This document shows positions 25,201 through 31,200 of a stretch of 64,000 nt of DNA, piece after piece (positions within the stretch are counted from its first letter, which is position 1; every line of letters begins with the position of its first letter). A model generated the notes under the pieces. The model was not told where the DNA came from, did not search any database, and worked only from the letters and a program-made list of their open reading frames with translations. Origin of the DNA: Crambe crambe (taxonomy: Eukaryota; Porifera; Demospongiae; Poecilosclerida; Crambeidae); assembly GCA_963924555.1 (NCBI GenBank), contig OZ004586.1:4422501-4486500 (forward strand), read 5' to 3'. The position numbers and the translations under genes are program-made.

Positions 25201-28200
25201 GGATATTATTGGTCCACTCCCAAAGAGCAGGAGAGTTAGTTGTGTGTGACTATGCAACTAGGTATCCAGAGGCAGTAGCCATGAGATATATTGATGCTGC
25301 AAGTATAGCAGAGGAGCTACTGAAGATTTTTGCTCGAGTTGGAGTTCCAGAAGAAATTCTCACAGATCAAAGAACTAATTTTAATTCACAATTACTGACG
25401 GAACTCTACAACATGCTACATATGCAACCAATTCGAACAACACCCTACCATCCCCAGACAGTACGTTTTAATCAAACTTTGAAAAGTATATTGAGAAAGA
25501 CAGCCAAAGAAGGGACGTGTTGCTCCCTTATCTTCTGTTTGCCTATTGAGAAGTACCTCATGCTTCAACAGGATTTGCACCATTCGAATTACTCTATGGA
25601 TACAGAGTGAGAGGACCACTGGACATTTTGAAAGAGTCATGGCAAACAAGTTCGAAAAGTAGTGAAAGTATAATATCTTATACAAGTAAGGGAAAAAGCA
25701 TTTCGTGAAATGAAAAAAGATGTAGGGATGACCACTGCTCAAAAAAGTAAGGAAACAAGAAGGATGGAAATGGGATCAATCTTTGTTCTGTATATCCAGC
25801 CAACAATCCCTACATATACGTCGGGTAGCTTCAGATTATAATGTAGTAATGTACGTATATGTAGGGATTGTTGGCTGGATATACAGAACAAAGATTGATC
25901 CCATTTCCATCCTTCTTGTTTCCTTACTTTTTTGAGCAGTGGTCATCCCTACATCTTCTTTCATTTCACGAAATGCTTTTCCCCTTACTTGTTCCTGGTC
26001 TTTTTTCCTCTCTTTTATGGTTTTAGCTATGTATAGAGTTCATTCTTCTATGTGTAGCTATGCAGGGACAGATGAAAGAATAGTTCTCCAGCATACCAGC
26101 CATCATTATCAACGAGTCAAGGTGTTGTGTACTTGGAGGTCGAAGATGGTCTACCGTGGTGAATCTAAATCCCCGAGTACATCATCTAGAGCTAGCTAGA
26201 GACAGCTGAGTAATATTATAATTTCGAATAATTGGATATGCGCATGCGTATTATAGAAAAGATGGCTTCCTAATTGAATTAGTCGAGTGCTGTGCTCCAA
26301 AAGATCGTAGTTCATAGAATTTGGAGTTGATTTATCCAGAAATCATAGCTGTAGCTTGAGTGGTTCGAGAGATATGGTTGTCTAAGAAGAATAATAATAA
26401 TAAGAATAATAATAATAATAATAATAGAGAAGAAGAAGAATCCAGGGATTTACCTGCTTGCCGTATTTCTGAAACGGTAAGCTCCCTGGTCCTGAAACTT
26501 GGTCTGCACATTGTAGTAGGCTCTAGTAGGCTGGATAATCATTCACAGTAGCTTTTATTAGGTCTAAGTGGGGGAACTAGAATTTCACTTTAGTATTAGT
26601 CTATAGGCGGCGCGCGCGGCCATCCGAGTCATCCCTACATAGAGAGTGCTACCGCACTCTCTGATAATGGATATGAGGAAGAAGCTGGAAGAAATGCAAA
26701 AGTTAGCGGGCAGTAATCTACAGAAGGCACAAGAGAAGCAGAAAGCATGCATGATCGTAATGCTAAAGAGCTCCAAATGATCTAGTACTACTATTGCTAC
26801 CCTCAACTAACAATAAACTGACAGCATGTTGGCAGGGTCCCTACAAGATTCTAAAAAGAATTGGAAAAGTGGATTATTTGGTTGAGATGCCTGATCGAAA
26901 GAAGAACAGAAAAGTTTTCCATGTCAACTTATTGAAGAAGTGGGAGACAGCCATTGCAATGTGCAACCTAGCGAATGAAGTCAATGAGGAAGAGTTCCCT
27001 GACTGGAAGGCAAGCAAGACAACTCAGTTATCCATGGAAAGTCACCTCTCAAACCAGGAAAGACAGGAGATGACACAGATTTTGGAAGAGTTTCAAGATG
27101 TTCTACAAGGGAAACCAGGTCAGACAAATATGGCGGAGCATACGTACCATCAACACTGATTCAAAGCCCATCCGGCTACACCCTTATAGGATTCCCTATG
27201 CATACAGAGAGGCTGTAGCAAAAGAGTTACAAGAAATGAAGGAGAGTGGGATAATAGGTGTCAATCACCAATTCTGTGTAGTCCAGACTTTGATAAAGAA
27301 TTTGTCTTACAAACGGATGCTTCAGATATCGGAGTATGAGCAAATGGATGAAGACGGAAAAGATCGTCCAGTGGCATACTTTAGTAGAAAACTTTTACCT
27401 CGAGAACAAAGATATTCAACTATTGAAAAGGAGTGTCTTGCTATAAAATTAGCAGTGGAAACCTTCAAAGTCTACTTGCTTGGAAGGCCATTTACGATTC
27501 AAATGGATCATAGATCACTGGTGTGGTTGAACCGTTTAAAAGACAAAAATGGAAGGTTCACGAGGTGGAGTCTGGCCCTGCAACCATACTCATTCAAAGT
27601 GGTACATCAAGCAGGGAACAAGAACGGCAATGCTGATGCTTTATCAAGAGTCACAACAGATGTTGCAAAGGACAAGTCTGTTGCAGGAGAGGAGGGAAGG
27701 AGTGTGAAAGACTAACTATTATTAACTGTAAGTATTGTAACCATCATTCTGTAATCATATAATTATTGTTATCACCTGAAGCAATATACAAAATCCTCAT
27801 TCTTATTGGTTGTAATCATCAGATACAGTCATTGTTTATATATATCTAGTTATTGGACAAACATTTTAGCCAATCAGAGGAAGCCATAGTCTGTCCCTAT
27901 AAAAGGGAGTATTTCATAGCCATAGAGACAGATCTCAGTTGTGGACATTCATTTTCATTCAGTCGGTTCTCTCTTTATTTATTAAAATGTTTATTCCATT
28001 ATCAACTGCTAGCGCTCCGTCACATCAGGTTATGGCCTTCCAGCTTCAATAATCTGTGACTTGGGACACTAGTGTGGAGCTTTCTGGTTGGAACCACCAC
28101 TTACATGACTGTTGTCTCTGACGCAATATCAAGCACTGGAGTCTATCATGCTCACTTGCTCACTGTCTAAAGCTAAAGTAGTAGTTGTAGCTTATCTAAT

Positions 28201-31200
28201 ACATATAAACTAAACAGCAAAATCTTCTAAAGAGTTCTAGCACTTGCTTGCTCGCTCTCTGTCAAGTGAATATTGAAAATTATTTGAGTCTTTCAGCCTC
28301 CTGCATGATAAGAATGTGCTTAAAAGACAGGGTAAGCAGTCATAACAGAGAAAATCCAACTTCATTTTGTGTTAGTCCTATGGAGGGTCATAGGTCATCC
28401 CTACATAGAGAGCGCTAGTGTGCTCTCTGGTATCTGCTCCAAAATGCCCTAGGCAACAGGCAAGATTGTTTTTACAGCATTTTATCATAGTGGATTGTTG
28501 GCACTAAGTGGATGCCCAGCCTGAAGAACAAAGAAGCCGCTCATAAAATATAACTCACCCAGCTTGTCATGTGGAATGCCAGCCCATGCTTTTACTCTCT
28601 GAAAAGCTTGTTGGTTTGAAATGTGGAGAATAAACATGCACAGTGATCAATGAATAACATTAAAATTTCAAACCCAACAAGCTTTTTTCAGAGTGGCTAG
28701 AATAAAAGACAGAAGATCCTAGCTGGTATACAGAGTGTGCATGGTCAGTTAGCAGATGACATCGCCATAATTATTGCAAAGGATGAAACCAGAAGAACAT
28801 CTAACATCATTTGACTCCCTAGTGCGATAGAATTTTGTGTACACTATAATTATACAAGTTAAATTTGCTCGACCAATGGTGCATATGGCATGCGCACACA
28901 ATACATGCATGCCATATGCACGTGATTGCTTTCACAGTGGATGGTTAGGCATTAGGCTTATTATCTATATGGACTTTGTGTCATGCCCAGCCTGAAGATC
29001 AAAGAAGCCGCTCATAAAGTTATAGAGTGTGGAACTACCCACCCATGCACTGTGCCTTAATTTGCCCATGCGGGCCAGGGGCAGAGTGCCATTATTGGGC
29101 GCTGGCAGCAAGGAGCAAAACTGGCATGCGAGATGCCAGCCCACGCTGTAAGACAGCTCGGAAGTTCTGCCTGGAAAGTTTGTTAGGTTTGAAATGTGGA
29201 ATGTGGTCAATGGATATCATTACCATTAATCTGGACATTTTCGCTGTTAATAATAATTCACAGTTGGCTCAAAGAACGAAAATTAAACATGCGAAATATT
29301 TTCTACAACGGATTATTAAAACATTACAACTACAACGGATTATTAAAACATATGGTAGGAATCACATTGCATAATAGCTAGCTTGTTTGCTTGCATTGTA
29401 GTCATGTCTCTCCTCAAGTATTTGAAGCAGAAGATAGGACTTCTAGATCCCAAGGGATCTTTGTCTGATACTGTTCTTTCTCGGGCTATTGTTCAAGCGA
29501 ATTGTGAAGTAGAGGCAGAGTTAGTTAGTTCGAGATATTCTTTTGACCACATGTCCTACAATCGTACACCTGATTCCTTCATTGCCACTGCGTACCTGTC
29601 CTTTTCATTCGTTGGCTACCTCTCACACTCTAATGTTTCACCTTGATTGGCATCCCATGTCATGGTGCACATGGTAGTCATGAACACAGTAAGTGATTTA
29701 GAACTCTGCGCCAGCACTTGCCACCATTTTCCTCCTGCTGGATTTATTAGCGAAATTTTCTATATTGAAAATAATTCGCGGGTGATTCAAAAATAAATAC
29801 ATCGAAAAAATAATATTTTACGCGAAATTTTCCTGATTTACTGTATAAATGTGCACCGTAGTCAATGAATAAAATACTTCAACATTTCAAACCCAACAAG
29901 CTTTTCTGAGAGTAACTAATAAAAAAGACAGAACATCCTAGCTTGTCTACAGTAAGGTGGTGTTTAGCGTCTGCCTCCTTTTATCTTCGTATTGGGCAGA
30001 CACAAAATACTTATATCCCTTGTGCTCAGGAGTATCCAGAATTCAGCCTTGGCCCTCAAACTTAAACTGATACATCCCTTGTACTCTGGTATGTAGTTCA
30101 TCCAAGAGCTTCAGTTATGATAAGAACAAATGAGTTAAACTAAAACTACTTTACTTGCTTGCTCACTTGCTGTCAAAATGTTGTACATTCCCCAGTAGTC
30201 TACTAATTGAGTTACAACATATTGCAAACTTGAACTTACATCTTACATGGAGAATTGAAAGAAGAATGGTCATCCATGAGCTACTTTCTATATGTTTAGC
30301 TTTCATGCTTTAGTCTATATGAAACCTGAGCTATCCACCTCATAAGTTGAAAGCATAAAGTTACTGAATCCATGAAATTTCACCTCCTGTCTAAGCAGGA
30401 ACTTTACATGAATTTTTATTCACTTCACCCTATTGGCAAATCATTGCAGTAGCATATACACTAAATGCATTAATGCAATACACACTATTGTTTTTTTTTT
30501 CCTTTTCTTTGTGTAGTTATCAGTCCAGCTAGGAGAATGATAGCTTGCAACCGAGCAATCAAGGAAAAGGGATCTTGTGACGAGCGCTTCGTTCAAAGTT
30601 TCTTATCTGGTTCTCCCAGGTCTGGGAAGTCATCATTCAAGCACAGAGTCGTGGGTCGTTTTCGAAACAACCAAGAGAGCACAGGTGTGGCTGAGAAGGT
30701 TACGAGGGTTGAAGTATCCAGATCTACTGTTCAAGTCGGAGGGCTGGTGTGGAACGAATTAAAGTCCTCTGAAGATGAAGAAGCCATAGTGGCTAATAAG
30801 ATATCAATCAATGTTTTCCTACAGCCACAACATATAGCTACATCAAAGGGCAGACTACAGCGTTTTCTAAGTAATATGAAGGGAAAATTGTGGATAAGAA
30901 GAATGCCACGAAGAAATCAGCTCACAAGCTATCATAATGAAACTACTGCTGAATTCGCTGGAGTAAATCCTTACCAGATCATGAAATCTTCTTCAGACAG
31001 ACCTCTCTCATCCACTCCCACACCAATTAGTACCACAGTAAGTATCCAGGACAGTGACTCACATGGAAGCTACAACAGTATCTGGACACAGTACATGTCT
31101 GATGTGGGAGGACAGCCAGAGTTCCAAGAGCTCCTCCCCAACCTGCTCTATGGCCCCTCCTTATTTTATCATGTTTTTAGAGCTGACCGAAGTTTATACG

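Larger units (their letters stand above)
22674..28024 (+). mobile_element. Ty3/gypsy-type LTR retrotransposon, integrase before RT, defective
   Basis: Two 322-bp LTRs (22674-22995, 27703-28024; TG...CA ends; about eight differences by eye), target duplication TCAG at 22670-22673 and 28025-28028, a primer-binding site starting TGG at 23003 and a purine-rich tract before the 3' LTR. Coding order is gag, zinc knuckle, protease-like, integrase, RT start, RNase H. Integrase upstream of RT is the order known from Gmr1-like elements, not typical gypsy. Stops and frame changes occur throughout, most of RT is gone and a foldback element sits inside integrase, so this copy is not autonomous. Confidence 0.88.
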
